A stretch of DNA of 64,000 nucleotides from Undaria pinnatifida (lineage: Eukaryota; Sar; Phaeophyceae; Laminariales; Alariaceae), in assembly GCA_012845835.1 (NCBI GenBank), contig JABAKD010000010.1:8675599-8739598 (forward strand), written 5' to 3'. Below are positions 1 through 10,869 of the stretch, piece by piece. The translations under genes were made by a program, and so were the position numbers. The notes beneath the pieces are model-generated. The model saw only the letters and a program-made list of their open reading frames with translations. It had not been told where the DNA came from and ran no database searches. Every line of letters starts with the position of its first letter. Position 1 is the first letter of the stretch.

Positions 1-813
1 TCCAGTTGTAAAGGGGTTAACACGTACTATGCTACGCCTGTTCGTGGTATATCGTACACGTTTCAGAGTCCTAACCGAGGAAAGGCCCAGTACAGGCTTG
101 ACTACATACTGACACGGCAAGTGGATGGACGATTGGTACGTAATATCACTGTGCGGACCCCACCCAGGGAGAACGCTGAGTCGGACCACAACCTCGAAAT
201 TGGAAATATTCGCCTTTTGGGCCGCATCGCACCAAATCGTCCAACGAGAGTCATCAAAAACCGGCGAGCTACTGATCCACCAAGATTAATGGCGGACCCG
301 CATCTCCGGATAAATTTCCAAAACGCGATAGCAGCCAAGCTTGCCTCCCCGATACCCGGTACTAATGCCGGAAGCGGTGATGACATAACCTTATTACTGA
401 CCGAGACGCTACTGTTGAATGCGGCCGACATAGCGACCCCTATTTGGCGCAAACAAGTACCGAGGGGCTGGTGTGCGACCGAGAAGACGAAAGCGGAGTT
501 GAACGCACGATGGCAGGATAGGGAATCCGCGAGGAAACGGGTCCGTTCTGCTCCAAACGATCGTTGTCTACGGCGAGCCTTGAACGCGACCACCAAACAG
601 CTGAAACGCACGCGGGCAGAAGCTGTACAGAGGATCTTCGAAGATTACGTTAGCCAGCTCGAAGGGCGTATCCGAGAAGGTGATCAATTTGGCTTCTACA
701 AACACCTCAAGGGGATGGATGAGGAAGGGAAGAGGCGTTCAACTCGCAGTACATCAAAGACGAGGAGGGTCGATTGCTGCGGGATAATGCCCTCATCTGC
801 GAGCGGTGGGTGA
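1..813 (+). pseudogene. LINE endonuclease C-terminus and linker (broken)
   Basis: The frame is open from base 1. It reads through a segment with RLDYIL (residues about 35-40) and ESDHN (about 59-63), the pattern of the C-terminal end of LINE AP-type endonucleases (Exo_endo_phos family), whose SDH histidine is catalytic. A basic, helical linker follows up to FYKHLKGMD near 715. The product-like sequence then leaves this frame, and the related sequence continues in another frame from about 730 (QYIKDEEGRLLRDNALI). This shows a frameshift close to 720-735. In the active protein the domain would nick the target DNA. Confidence 0.75.
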
Positions 814-1590
814 GGTGTTTTCACAAACTGCTCAACACCAAGTCGCCGACCCTTGACCCGAGCATTGTGGACGAGCAGTGGCACCCGTGCAGACCACTGG
901 ACGATGTCCCGTATAGGTACGAAGTAGAGGAGGCGATCCGTGCGTTGGCGAACCGAAAGGCGGTAGGGCCCGATGGTCTCCCGGCCGAGCTCTTGAAGGT
1001 TTTGGCTGACGAAGGAGAACTGAACACTCTCGGAAAGTTCCACGAAATCATCGTCGCTGTGTGGAGGGGAGGTGGCGCGCCGCAACAATGGAAAGATGCA
1101 ACGATCAAGGTGCTTCACAAGAAGAAAGATCGGAGTGTGGCAATTATCGTGGCATTTATCTCGTGGCTCACGCCGGCAAAGTACTCCTCAAAGTCATCGG
1201 GGGTTGCCTGAGTGACTATTGCGAACGCGAGAACATTCTGCCGGAGGAACAGTGTGGGTTCAAACCCCAACGTTCGACGGTTGACATGATGTTCGTAGTA
1301 CGACGACTGCAGGGACTGGCGCGGAAGGACATCCCCTTGTACTTGTGCTTTATCGGTCTCACCAAAGCATATGACTCCGTCGACCGAACCCTTCAGTGGG
1401 ATGTCCTTGCTCGTTTTGGCGTGCCACCGAGAATGCTCGCCGTCATCCGCCAATTCCACGACGGTATGCAAGCATGCGCGCGGCTGGATGATGGAGAGTG
1501 CTCGGATAAGTTCGACGTGGGGCAAGGTCTCAGGCAAGGATGCGTGCGCGCGCCACTGCTGTTCAACATGTTTTTACGGCGGTACTGCGT
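774..1590 (+). pseudogene. LINE reverse transcriptase, fingers and palm (frameshifted)
   Basis: Frame 774-1140 carries RKAVGPDGLPAELLK, the RT1 motif of LINE reverse transcriptases, and [16 protein letters not shown]. The domain then switches frame near 1130 and continues as [22 protein letters not shown] (RT2-3), [10 protein letters not shown] (the first catalytic-aspartate block; FxDxxKAFDxxDR in most LINEs, here with [11 protein letters not shown]) and [16 protein letters not shown] (the RT4 block, usually G(V/L)RQGCxLSPxLFN). Replacement of the first catalytic aspartate region (FIGLTKA where F-D-x-x-K-A is usual) would itself inactivate the enzyme. The frame is lost again near 1570. Confidence 0.8.
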
Positions 1591-1727
1591 GTGGCCGAGA
1601 AACGCTCCCTTACTGATGCAGCCATCACGGACAACATGGTGCAGCTCGAACGAAAGGAGAAAGCGAGAGGAAGGGCACTTCACGCACTGGCACAGTCGAC
1701 GGGCGGAGGGGGAAGAAGGGGGGGGAG

Positions 1728-2523
1728 GTGCAGAGGTTGTGGGGTATGCTGTACGCGGACGATGCGGGCATCGTATCGCGATCATCAGAAGCGCTGGAGA
1801 GGATGATGACGGTGATCGTGACTGCGTGCTCGTCGTTCGGGCTCACGGTCTCCGAGGCGAAAACAGAGATCATGTGCCTGCAAACCAAAGGCGGGGGGAA
1901 GGTGTCGTTCACAATCAATGCAGCCGGCCAGGTGTACAAACAAAACAATCGACTTTGTGTACTTGGGCGGGGCTATCACCACAAACAGAGACCTTAGCAT
2001 TGCAATAACGCGGCGTATTCAGAGGGCCTGGGCGTGCTTCCAGCGGTACAAGATGAATATCTATGATCGCCCGGGTGTGCGCTTACGGTTGAAGGCGCGG
2101 TTGCTGAAAGCCGAGGTGGTCGATACACTACTTTACGGTTGCATGACGTGGAGCCCGAACAAGCCTGACTATGACAAGCTACGACGGATTCACCACTCCA
2201 TGTTCCTCCGATGCCTCGGATGGCGGAAACGGAAGCGCGACGACCACACCCTATCGTACGCCGACGCGCTTGCCAAGAAAGCTTTCGAGAGCATAGAGGC
2301 GATAGTGCGCAAACGGAGGATATTGTTTGCGGGATTCGTAGCACGTATGGGGGAGGAGCGTCTGCCACAGAGGGTGATGTCTGGGGAGCTTGTTGGGGGT
2401 AAGGGCTACTCAGGGGGGCAAGAAAAGGACTGGCTGGCTCGTCTGAAGGAGGATATGTCAGTTTTTGGAATGAAATTCGAAGGGTGTCGAAAGGCTGCTC
2501 AGAAGGCCGGCAGACGGTTTTGA
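1728..2523 (+). pseudogene. LINE RT catalytic YADD block and C-terminal region (frameshifted)
   Basis: The frame from 1728 contains [16 protein letters not shown], the RT5 active-site loop (YADD), then [14 protein letters not shown] further frameshift near 1935 moves the sequence into the frame 1918-2523, with DFVYLGGAI followed by RRIQRAWACFQRY, LKAEVVDTLLYGCMTW and RMGEERLPQRVM. This is the connection/C-terminal region typical of craniofacial-development-protein-2-like LINE RTs. The stop lies at 2521-2523. The part from about 2002 onward is about as similar to 10870-11397 as recent sister copies would be. Confidence 0.85.
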
Positions 2524-2639
2524 CGAGTAGAGGAGGGAGCCGAGTTGTTCATGCGGAATTGGCATGAGACGAAGAGACGCAAAGCTGCAGAGCGACGCGC
2601 AAAGGCTACGGCAGCGCTATCCACCGTCGGCATTTCTAA

Positions 2640-2690
2640 GCGGCCGGGGGGAGGGGGGGAGGGGGGGGGGGGGGGGAGGGGGGGCGTCCT
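2640..2690 (+). repeat. G-run in LINE 3' UTR
   Basis: About 50 bp of almost uninterrupted guanine with single A or C breaks, directly downstream of GCATTTCTAAGCGGCCGG. The second LINE copy has the same junction, but there the run has expanded to about 250 bp (11512-11762). Confidence 0.9.
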
Positions 2691-3021
2691 GCCCAACAGA
2701 CTGAAGCCTGGGTCTGGCCATCATCGTCTTGAAATCTGTGGGTTTTCCAATGGCCATCACAAGTTAGCGTAAGACGGCCCTGACTTCTTCGCCTTGGTGC
2801 GTTCTCTCCCCAGTGCCATTGATGATATACTTGATACCCTCCATGAGCCCAATGTCGTTTTTAGTCAGTTCCTAGGGTCTGCTAGTATAACATTTGTTCT
2901 TTTTTCCTTGCCTTGATTCCTCTTCTTGTCTTCTCTTTTCTTGCTTTTCTAGTATTTTCTTCGCTTTCCTTTTTCGTTTTTCGCTCACTTGTCTTCTCTT
3001 TCCTTTCCTTTATCGTCTCAT

Positions 3022-3135
3022 GTTTTATAAAAATATTTCAAGGACGTCAGCCGTGAGTTCGACGAATTGCGGGTCAATGCTCGTACTCATCTTTGCAAGC
3101 TGCGTTGTTGGTACTTGTAATATACTATGTGGGTG
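3022..3135 (+). repeat. T2 dispersed repeat, copy 1
   Basis: The segment begins TTTATAAAAATATTTCAAGG and continues with CAGCCGTGAGTTCGACGAAT, then CTCATCTTTGCAAGCTGC and the ACTTGTAATATACTATGTGG block. Near-identical copies start at 6214 and 21925, and an inverted copy lies at 32545-32612. It abuts the pyrimidine tail of the first LINE. It shares the core TTATAAAAA...CAGC(C/T)GTGA...TCGA...CATCTTTGCAAGCTG with the longer T1 family, so the two are probably subfamilies of one element. Confidence 0.8.
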
Positions 3136-4290
3136 AGTTTTTTCATAATGGGAGGGGCCATATTGTTTTGTTAAAAAAACAAACACATATATATACTAAA
3201 TATACATCCGAAATCTCCGAAATTCCTCCTCGACATGCGGTATTTTTGCAACTTCTCGCTTGTCTCGCTCGGCATCCGTCCGGGTTCACGTCGAAGTGCG
3301 GAACGGACACGGCAGGGCGAGGGGCGTTGGAGCCGCCCCCAAAAGGCGGCGCTCGAACGAAGCTACATTCGACCGAGAATTTTAGTTCCGCGAATCGCAT
3401 ACTTCGGCCGAGAGACGAAAACTCCTGACCAAATACCTGACACCAAAGAAGGATTTTATATAGATTTATATATACGAGTATATACATAGACTTAATTACT
3501 TAGTTCTCGACCCCCTCGGAGGTCTCGCTCGGCATATCCTCCCCCCTCTCAGCCCTTCTCAGCCCGTAATTGCCGAAAAGAAAATTAGTTGCTGGGGAAA
3601 AGAACCGTCCCGAAGTTCCTTGCCTTCCTTGCTTTCCTTATAATTCTTAGCTTTCTTTGCTCTCTGATCTTTTTATTTTGCTTTTTCAGCAACTTCTTTA
3701 ATACCCAAACACTACTTTTTTTTTGCTTTTTCTCATTTACAATTTGAAGTTGGCCAATTGCTGGCTGAGAGGGAATTGCCGTTGACGGCTGCAAACAATT
3801 TGAATTTGAAATTTGCCGGATCGGCAATACAGCAGTAACAATTTGAAGTTGAAATTTGCGAAGCGGACCAAGGCTAGCGCGGGAGGAGGCTCCGCCAACG
3901 GCGGGGGTGGTGGAGGTTCAGGATCAGGCGTGTGGACGTTGGTCGGGCAAGAACGGGACTCAGCTTCTTCTGGCAATCCTGATTGGCCGTGCCCGAGAAA
4001 GGGTTGTGACGTATGACGGCTTCCTCATCGCACGGACTGGAAAAAACGGGAGTTCCCAGTACGTTGTCTGCGACACCCGCAGGAGTGACGACCCTTCCAC
4101 GTGCCGAGCTTTTTATAACCAAGCACTGGGGAAGCGGCGACAACCCTCGTGTGTGTGACTGGCGTGACGCGGACACCTGTGATTCACCCTCGATCGGCGT
4201 CCCTAAAGTAGGAGCTGAGAGCTTGACGAAGCGTGAGTTTCATTTCTTCGTGTTAGCCAGGGTTGTCAAAATGGTCCATGCAGTGATAAA
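3136..4290. other. No gene recognised
   Basis: The stretch is AT- and pyrimidine-rich with diverged short repeats. CAATTTGAAGTTG-like words recur at about 3738-3860, and there is a G-rich segment at 3880-3935. I see no splice-bounded coding segment or RNA gene. Confidence 0.6.
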
Positions 4291-4516
4291 TTATAAAAAT
4301 AAAAATACACTCCAGCTGTGAGATCGAAGATTTCGTCGAAACTCATCTTTGCAAGCCGTGTGTGATACTCCGATTGCGCGTATTACGGGTTGTGTCCTCT
4401 TTAAGGATATAGGTCGGCAACTCCCCTTGCAACTACAGTGTAGCTATCAGGGTCAACAGGGTGATGTTAGGCAGTCTATGCGCGGAAACTATAAAACCCG
4501 TTTCTGAGGGGGACAG
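4291..4516 (+). repeat. T1 dispersed repeat, copy 1
   Basis: Starts TTATAAAAATAAAAATACAC and carries CTCCAGCTGTGAGATCGAAG, CATCTTTGCAAGC, GGATATAGGTCGGC, ATCAGGGTCAACAGGGTGAT and ends near AAAACCCGTTTCTGAGGGGG. Full-length relatives are at 6765-7205 (+), 12736-13170 (-), 38753-39025 (+) and 44466-44724 (-). There is no open frame of note, so it is a non-autonomous repeat of unknown class. Confidence 0.85.
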
Positions 4517-5130
4517 TGATATATAACACAGCAGCATCATACCATCAGCACCAGTCGCAGTACACACTGGAGGTTGATATATAGCAGTAAACAGAAGCTG
4601 AAGTTAACCTGGGTGGTGCTGGAGAGCGGTCCCGTGATTGGGGTTATCGAGTTGTTCATGTGGTGACGCGGTGTACTACTGTTACTCATTTTCCATACAA
4701 CCACATAAACTTTTTGTAATAACGACTACAAGTAGGGTGCGCAACCTCTTCAGGAATCGCAGTACACGTCGGTCGTAATAGTATTGATAGCAGCAGTAAT
4801 AGAGTACTACCTAACAATATATACAGCAGGTACTGACCCTTACCCTTCGTTGTCGGTATTCCGCCGGTAGGCCTTATATAGCAGTATACCGGGGCTTACG
4901 CTTACCAGTTGCGACTGTGAATCCCGTTCGTTCCTGTCCCAGTCGTGGTCTCATAGGTGTTAGCAACGTTGTGGTACCAGGCAGGGCTTTGCCCATAAAC
5001 GACCGCTTTTATTACAGTGTTACGACTTCCTTTCAAACTTTGGAAACCGACGACAGCTACTATTAAGTGGCCTTACTATTTTGAACATTCCCTGAACGCT
5101 GGGTATTCCCATCCGTTGTTGTCGTTTGCA
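4517..5130. other. No gene recognised
   Basis: The stretch contains several short AGCAGTA-type words and TATA-rich patches, but no coding segment or clear repeat beyond these. Confidence 0.5.
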
Positions 5131-5133
5131 GAA

Positions 5134-5294
5134 GCCCTGCGAAGCAGTCGCCGAGGGCCGCCAAGTCGGCGAGGACATAAACACGAAGTGAACCGGCGAC
5201 ATCAAGGTCGGTTACCTCCACCTGAAGAAGGCAGGATACTACTTGCTCGATATACCTCCCGCATTCCATTACCACTGTGCCAAGAGAGCGTTCG
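5134..5294 (+). pseudogene. Coding-like segment with internal stop, unrecognised
   Basis: After a good acceptor (TTGTCGTTTGCAG) the frame reads KPCEAVAEGRQVGEDINTK, a TGA stop, then TGDIKVGYLHLKKAGYY and HYHCAKRAFDIE. It ends at a canonical donor (GAG|GTACGT near 5301). Amino-acid composition and the flanking splice sites look like a real exon, but the in-frame TGA suggests a decayed gene, or an exon that really starts after the stop. I do not recognise the family. A second coding-like segment follows at 5507-5697. Confidence 0.35.
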
Positions 5295-5506
5295 ACATCG
5301 AGGTACGTTCTACTCTTATCTTGCGTCCTGTGTCTCACGAGTCCCTATTATCAATAATATTTGAGACATCCATGTCCCTTGCTCGAGACTATGGGATTGC
5401 GTGCGGATATATGCAGTGCGGCTCTTCTTCCAAGTACCAAGAACAAGTACAACAATACCACAACAATTACTAACAACGAAAGAAGGATCTCCAATAGTTT
5501 GGATGG

Positions 5507-5697
5507 TAAGGACGTCTGCTGGAGAGAAGTACGAATACTTTTTTACACATACTTATCGACGTCCTTCCGCTATGCTTCAACGTTTGCGGACAGATCCACA
5601 AGATCATCGACAAAAAACAAGAGTGCAAGGTGCTGGGTACCTCCGCTGAGGAGGAGTCCAAGCAAGCCTGCATGCTCCTTCGGAAGCAATGTTGACA
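5507..5697 (+). pseudogene. Coding-like terminal segment, unrecognised
   Basis: One frame reads LLERSTNTFLHILIDVLPL, then CFNVCGQIHKIIDKKQ and a Glu/Lys/Cys-rich end (LGTSAEEESKQACMLLRKQC) before a TGA at about 5695. The last 45 residues are balanced and free of repeats, unlike neighbouring random frames. It could be the last exon of the same gene or gene remnant as 5134-5294. The joining phase was not resolved and no family was recognised. Confidence 0.35.
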
Positions 5698-6213
5698 GCA
5701 TGTTCTTTATAGAACGTCAAGTTGTGGTTTCTATATACCAGCATCGTTTTTTTAGCACTATGCCTAAATGCATGCTCTTCGTCCTTGGGAGTACAAATGT
5801 ACTTCACATGTTTGCGGTGTGTGCGTTCAAGTTCCTGCTTTCAGCATGTTTTTTTTATGCACTGCGCTCCTTTACATCTTAAGTTGTAGTTTTCCTGTCT
5901 CTATCCTTGACAAGCGCGTGCCTGGTGTTTATGCAGAGCGATAATTTATTATTGATGATCGACTTAGAGAGACCTATTAAGAAGTGTACAGGTGCTACCT
6001 GAGAGGTGGAAGGATATGCCAAGCAAGTCCTCCGACGTGTCCATCATGGACTGGGCGAATGGATGATAATAACAAACTTATAATCATAATCGTCTCCATC
6101 CTTTATCGTTGTACTATATATGGACCTCTTGGCATTTTCAAGTCGCCAGTTGCGCCATTCGCGCTTATTTTCCGCTTTTCTACTGAATGTTCATTCTTCC
6201 TTCCGCGAGCGAA

Positions 6214-6300
6214 GCCCTTGTATTTTATAAAAACATTTCAAGGACGTCAGCCGTGAGTTCGACGAATTTCAGGTCAACATTCATATTTGCAAGCTGCATC
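6214..6300 (+). repeat. T2 dispersed repeat, copy 2
   Basis: TTTTATAAAAACATTTCAAG is followed by GACGTCAGCCGTGAGTTCG and ATTTGCAAGCTGCATC. It matches copy 1 at 3022 almost base for base in its first 60 bp. It lies immediately before the duplicated block that starts near 6322. Confidence 0.8.
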
Positions 6301-6321
6301 ATGTTTTCTTTGTATCTTTAT

Positions 6322-6668
6322 TCTAACTGAGTTGCGTCTGTCGTGCGTATTGTATGCCTAGTGATAGGTACTACGTGCAATGTATACGTGGTAGTCTTTC
6401 TTGGGTGGCAAGCGGTATAGTAGGTTTTTCCAGGCGCGAGTAGTGAGACGTATGCGCCAGTATGGACCAGGCACATCGTGGGCTGACTCCCGATTTCACT
6501 TCTTGTATGTTTCTGGTGAAGGCATGAATTGCGTCAGCTGTGATTATATGCATGTACCACCTTTGGTTTGCTTGTGTTTTTCCCCTGGGGTATTCCTCAG
6601 CTCCAGTATGACTGGAGCCTGTCCCGTGACCACGGACTTGATTATGCGAGTTGATGTTAGAACAGCAA
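6322..6668 (+). repeat. Direct repeat unit, copy 1 (partner 12112-12435)
   Basis: Starting TTGCGTCTGTCGTGCGTAT, this 340-bp block is repeated in the same orientation at 12112-12435. It includes AGTGATAGGTACTACGTGCA, GTAGTCTTTCTTGGGTGGCA and TCAGCTCCAGTATGACTGG. Neither copy has a coding frame. It may be the end of a larger mobile element; the part ending GACCACGGACTTGATTATGC also recurs alone near 47284. Confidence 0.85.
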
Positions 6669-6764
6669 CATGAGTCGGTTCACAACAACCCTGGAAAACG
6701 ATATCTACAGGTACTGTCTCACTATCAATACCTACCACTGCAGCTGCCTCTATATATAAGTATA

Positions 6765-7205
6765 TTATAAAAAATGAAAATACACTCCAGCTGTGAGATC
6801 GAAGATTTCGTCGAAACTCATCTTTGCAAGCTGTGTGTGATGCTCCGATCGCGCGTATCACAACTGTGTGTCCTCATTAAGGATATAGGTCGGCGACTCC
6901 CCTTACAACTACAGTTTAGTGTAGCTATCAGGGTCAACAGGGTGATTTTAGTCAGTCTGTGCGCGGAAACTATAAAACCCGTTTCTGAGGGGGACAAAAT
7001 CTGACAGGTGTGGAGGGAAATGTATCCTTTTATCAAGTGAATCCTGTAAGTCGAATAACCGGTGAGGGGGGGGGCGGAGTTTTGAAGGACGTGGGGGCCT
7101 GGTTTTGATCAGAAGCGAGCGGGGTTGGAGCGGTGGGGGGGGGGGGGAAGGGGGGGGGGGGGGGGGGACGGGCGGGCAATTTGTGCATGTAAGCTATAAA
7201 TCCTC
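6765..7205 (+). repeat. T1 dispersed repeat, copy 2, extended form with G-tract
   Basis: Begins TTATAAAAAATGAAAATACA and runs through the whole T1 consensus to CTGAGGGGGACAAAATCTGA. It then extends through CGAATAACCGGTGAGGGGGG, a long G-run (7135-7170) and GGGCAATTTGTGCATGTAAG. The entire 440 bp, including the G-run as a C-run, recurs inverted at 12736-13170, so the G-tract belongs to the element. Confidence 0.9.
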
Positions 7206-7950
7206 AAGTATACATCTCAGTGATCAGCAGCAGCAGTCCTTCTGTACAACTCGTCGTAGGGTCGTATATGGAAAAAATATGGGATTGGTTGTTACTGTAT
7301 TACCGGTACTCTGGAGGCAAACGGTGCTTCGCAATCCGGAATAATTCAAAAATTAGAAAACACGTACCAGGTAGACACGTTTCTCGCCCGCTTGGGGTCC
7401 AGGGGTCCGAGTTGGGGACAACGTTAGGGTGAGGGCCAGGGGTTGGCTTGGGTCTACACCTGTGCCCTCCTTTGCGCGGAAGTGCTTCCTAGTCAACAGC
7501 CGCACGCCTGAAATATATCGTACCCTACTCGTAAGGCGGTTGTTGACCGGTCACCTGTTGACTGCTGCTGTGCAGTGCAACTGATATTCCGCACGTACGT
7601 ACGGGCTCGACGCGCCTATCATCTATGTATGGCCCTTTATGTGTGAGTATAATATGGTGGTGTCCAACGTGTCGGTGCGATGCGAATTCCAGGCCGTTTG
7701 CTAACAAAAAAACGCACGCAGGTGCAGGTGCATTTCCATCCAGTCAGTGCTCGGAGACGTCATTCTAGCTTCTACCCCTATGATCGGACACTCCCTTGCG
7801 CTCGCACGCCTACCCCAGGCTAGCTGTCGTAGCTCATACCCAAACACAACGGCAACGGCGAACAAGCAATCAATCCACAAAAACGCTGACGTTTTTCAAA
7901 TATATTTTCAATTTCTGTAAAATCCACCACTCTTCTTCCTCTCAACTCGC
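7206..7950. other. No gene recognised
   Basis: Unique-looking sequence with no coding segment I can support. Its 3' end, next to the transporter-like exon, is where the rest of that minus-strand gene would have to lie, but no transmembrane exon was found here. Confidence 0.5.
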
Positions 7951-8211
7951 CTTGTTGACGAAGATCACGATGAGGCTAGCGATGGCGTAAAACAAGGCGG
8001 CCGCAGCCTGCTCCAACACCGTGGGCGGCGGCCCCCCCGCCTCGGCGACGGCGACATCCTTCGTCGTCACCGGAAGCTGAAGCTGAGCCTCTTCTCCAGC
8101 GGTTTTAGAGGAGCGGTGAAGGAGGTCTTTGCCAGACGCCTTCGGTAGCAGCAAAGCATCTGCCGCAACCTCGTCCTTCTCGCCGCCGTGCAAATTCTTG
8201 TTCGAAGCCAT
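7951..8211 (-). CDS. First exon of SLC35-type (nucleotide-sugar/triose-phosphate family) transporter
   Basis: The start codon at 8209-8211 sits in a good context (GCAAGATGG). The exon encodes a 65-residue hydrophilic head, then AAALFYAIASLIVIFVNK (residues 70-87), which matches the first membrane helix of SLC35D-type nucleotide-sugar transporters ending in the family's VNK motif. These proteins exchange nucleotide sugars across Golgi or ER membranes. The exon appears to end after VNK at AAG|GCGAGT, a GC-type donor. A GT four bases on is a weaker alternative and is followed by an in-frame TGA. No downstream exon was found between 7950 and the first LINE, so this is either a gene with remote exons or a stranded fragment. 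Confidence 0.5.
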
Positions 8212-8359
8212 CTTGCTTGCGGAAGGTCTTTACGCTGATAGCTGCAGAGCTCCGATGTTTGAGTGGAGTACTCTGCGGCAGCCGCGCGAAATCCGAGCAG
8301 CGCTGAAATCTTTCCTCGCCAGGCGCAAAGTGGACCTCTTGTGAATCTACGATATCGCA

Positions 8360-9330
8360 ATTGGTCCTCCTTGCCGTAGCGTTAGCAAGACGGCAGCGTA
8401 CGGGTGGTTGTTTGTTTTTTTATTTCTTGATTCTTATTCGGTTCCGGGAGTTCCAAGCTTCGTGACGCCTTACCGAGGGGGGGGCACAACTAGACGCGTA
8501 TCTTGCGTGTTGTCAGATTTTTAGCGTCAGGCCAGATGTGACCCAAGCAATAGCACGTGCACGTGGTATCGATTTCCGTACCTGTCACGAGGCAGTGCCT
8601 TGGTTGTGGGGCATGCGCGGCACTAGTGCGCGCCAACGGTACTTTGGACGATGTGTCGCGTTGTTGGTTCTCGTGCAAGTCAAAAGGATACCAACGGCCG
8701 CCAAGGTGGTGGGATCTTCTTCAGGCGAAGAGCCCTGGCTAAAGGCGAGGATGCTGGAGATCCCAGTCACCGTACCGGTGTCCACTTCGGCTGGCTTAGG
8801 ATTAGCACCAACAGAACAACATCATCAAAATTTAGGTGTGCGCAGTTCGATCGAAGTCATATTCGTCTTTTCCTTCGGCAGTCGATCTGTGGTTTCTCGT
8901 ACCCTCCGCGTTATAGACTACCAGGTATGCTTTCTATCTCAGAGAATGAATGGTTGATGGTGGTGGCCGAAAGTCCGAATATTAGAATTGTACATAGCCG
9001 AAAATGCACGCGAGTAATCAGCGTACTGCTGTATTGGGTTTGGATCCATCATGTATTTTTTTAATAGCTGCCCGTGGGATGCATACACAGGTGTCGCGCA
9101 TACCAAGCATTTCCAAGTCTGAAGATTTTTTTTCAAGCGCACAACTAGTGCACCGTCGACGCAGCTCCATCATCACGCCCTCTTCTCATACATTATCAGT
9201 CGCGAAGTCAACAAAAAAAGCCAGAGGCAACGGCAAACATGTAAACCACCCACCTCCGCGTGCTTATTGGCAGTACTGATCGTCAATTACATTGCCTGTC
9301 GCTGTCGCATCTCACCGCCTCAAGATTTTA
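8360..9330. other. No gene recognised
   Basis: Several overlapping open frames exist on both strands (for example 8538-8957), but none shows splice-bounded exons or a familiar motif. The upstream part may hold the promoter of the minus-strand transporter exon. Confidence 0.4.
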
Positions 9331-9332
9331 CA

Positions 9333-9570
9333 GTTCGGTTCGATGCGCTTTTAGTCGCGCCAGAGGAAGCTGTGAGAAGAATCCGAGGGGCAGTGACGGT
9401 GGCTCTCAACTCGTCGGGTTCCAACGAGACAAGCCCAGGGCACGGCTGGCGCGGCTGGGGGCGTGAGGATGATGAAGCGATTGCCATCGCCGTCGAGGAG
9501 GCACTGACACACGCGGGGGACTCTGTCTACGACGAAATCGGGGGGGAGATCGTGGCGGCTGCAGCGAGAG
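9333..9570 (+). CDS. Possible exon, unrecognised acidic/alanine-rich protein
   Basis: The frame reads RFDALLVAPEEAVRRIRG, then a Ser/Asn stretch, WGREDDEAIAIAVEEALTH and DEIGGEIVAAAARG, ending at AGAG|GTGACG. Upstream AGs (for example TTTTACAG at about 9332) could serve as acceptor. GC content and amino-acid choice are exon-like. No family is recognised and no partner exon was found, so this is weak. Confidence 0.3.
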
Positions 9571-10112
9571 GTGACGAACCCACCCATTCATTAGTATCTG
9601 ACTTCATCCTTTCGTCGTGCTTATCTCGCCTCCAGCGCAGCAGAACCCGTTACCTCATACGTTCGTGTTCGCGCTATTGTTAGTTGAAGTATGAAAAGTC
9701 ATATCATAAACGTCATATTTTATTTGTGATAACCAGCAAATTACGTATAAATAGTCACCACTTGCGATGGATGTGGCGTCGTGTGGCTAGTCTCCGCGGC
9801 AGTTGTCGTAGCTTTCGCGGGTCGTTTTTTTCGGGCGGATGCACGAATCTGCGACCTGCGCATTGTTCATTAGGGTTTTGTGGTGGCATAATCGTGCTTT
9901 AAGGATTATAAGATGCGTCATTAATCGCTCGTGCTCGCCTGCGCTAAACAAAATTCGTTATATTTCTGAGTGGAAGGTGTGGGTTGCCTAACCAGACGTT
10001 CGCGCTTCCAAAACCCAACCATGGATGCCGTCAAGTACAGACAGACATTGCATCGACACAACCATATGTCTTTCGATAGCAGAAAAAAGTAGCAGACTTT
10101 CAACTGTCAAAT

Positions 10113-10868
10113 CTATAGCATTTGTAATTGCACATTAAAAAAGTAGCCTGGTATTAGATTGCGATTGGTGTCCCCCCTTGCGGCCTCTCTACCCCTTATG
10201 CTCATGCCGTCGATCTTCACCCTACTGCTACTACTGCTGCTTCTGCCTCTGCAGCGTGGGCACCTCTTCCTTCTACCTCTACTGGTTGTCGCGTCCGATA
10301 CTCGCTGCTGCTGTGCTGCTGCTGTACTATGCTGATGCTGCCGAGACTCTCCTATTTTCCCATCATTATTTCCCCTGGAACTACCCCCCCCCCTGTTACC
10401 CGGTTTTCCTCCAATTCCTTTCCGTTCCGCCAAACTCCAGACTGTTCCGATATCTTTACATTATTATTTTAGAAAGTTGAAGAAAAAGTTGGGGTATTGT
10501 AAAGATGTGTGTTGCGGGATCCTTGTCGATATGATCCTCAGAAGAGGCAGGTGTGTCCATCATGAGACCACAGCTGACAGCAGTACAAAACCTGGGTAGG
10601 TAGTAGATTCTCTCACTATTGTTATCGAGCAAGGCTTGCTAGTTTTTGGTCAGGATACAAGAGTGATCGAGAGGGGGGAGGAGAGGAGGGGGGGGGGTGA
10701 AAACTTGGCTTTGGCCAAGCTCCAGATGCCGGCTCTCGTACTGGCAAGGTGTCCAAACTCCATGCCGAACGTCAATTCTAAGTACAAGCTGCTAACTGGC
10801 TACGTCGGCCACTTCTACAAGACCATGTGCGTGACTCATTGCATACTTGAAGTGAGAGTAAAGACCAT
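10113..10868. other. No gene recognised
   Basis: CTG/CTC-rich low-complexity sequence at 10210-10345 creates a Ser/Gln/Arg-rich minus-strand frame that I do not accept as a gene. The rest is featureless up to the LINE junction at about 10870. Confidence 0.5.
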
Positions 10869-10869
10869 T

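Larger units (their letters stand above)
1..3020 (+). mobile_element. Degenerate LINE (non-LTR retrotransposon), 5' end outside window
   Basis: An endonuclease C-terminus, a reverse transcriptase and a C-terminal region occur in order on the plus strand but in changing reading frames, so the copy is dead. The coding part ends at the stop near 2521. A 3' UTR follows with a G-run (2640-2690) and a pyrimidine-rich CTTTCC/CTTTTC tail (2895-3020). The same 3' part recurs at 10870-12100, which supports 3020 as the approximate end. The endonuclease plus RT organisation resembles RTE/craniofacial-development-protein-2-like LINEs; the clade call is an inference. The element is entered at the first base, so its 5' end lies upstream of the window. 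Confidence 0.85.

Noticed and set aside
10113-10433. Ser/Gln/Arg-rich minus-strand frame
   Set aside because: Low-complexity CTG/CTC sequence without further exons or motifs.
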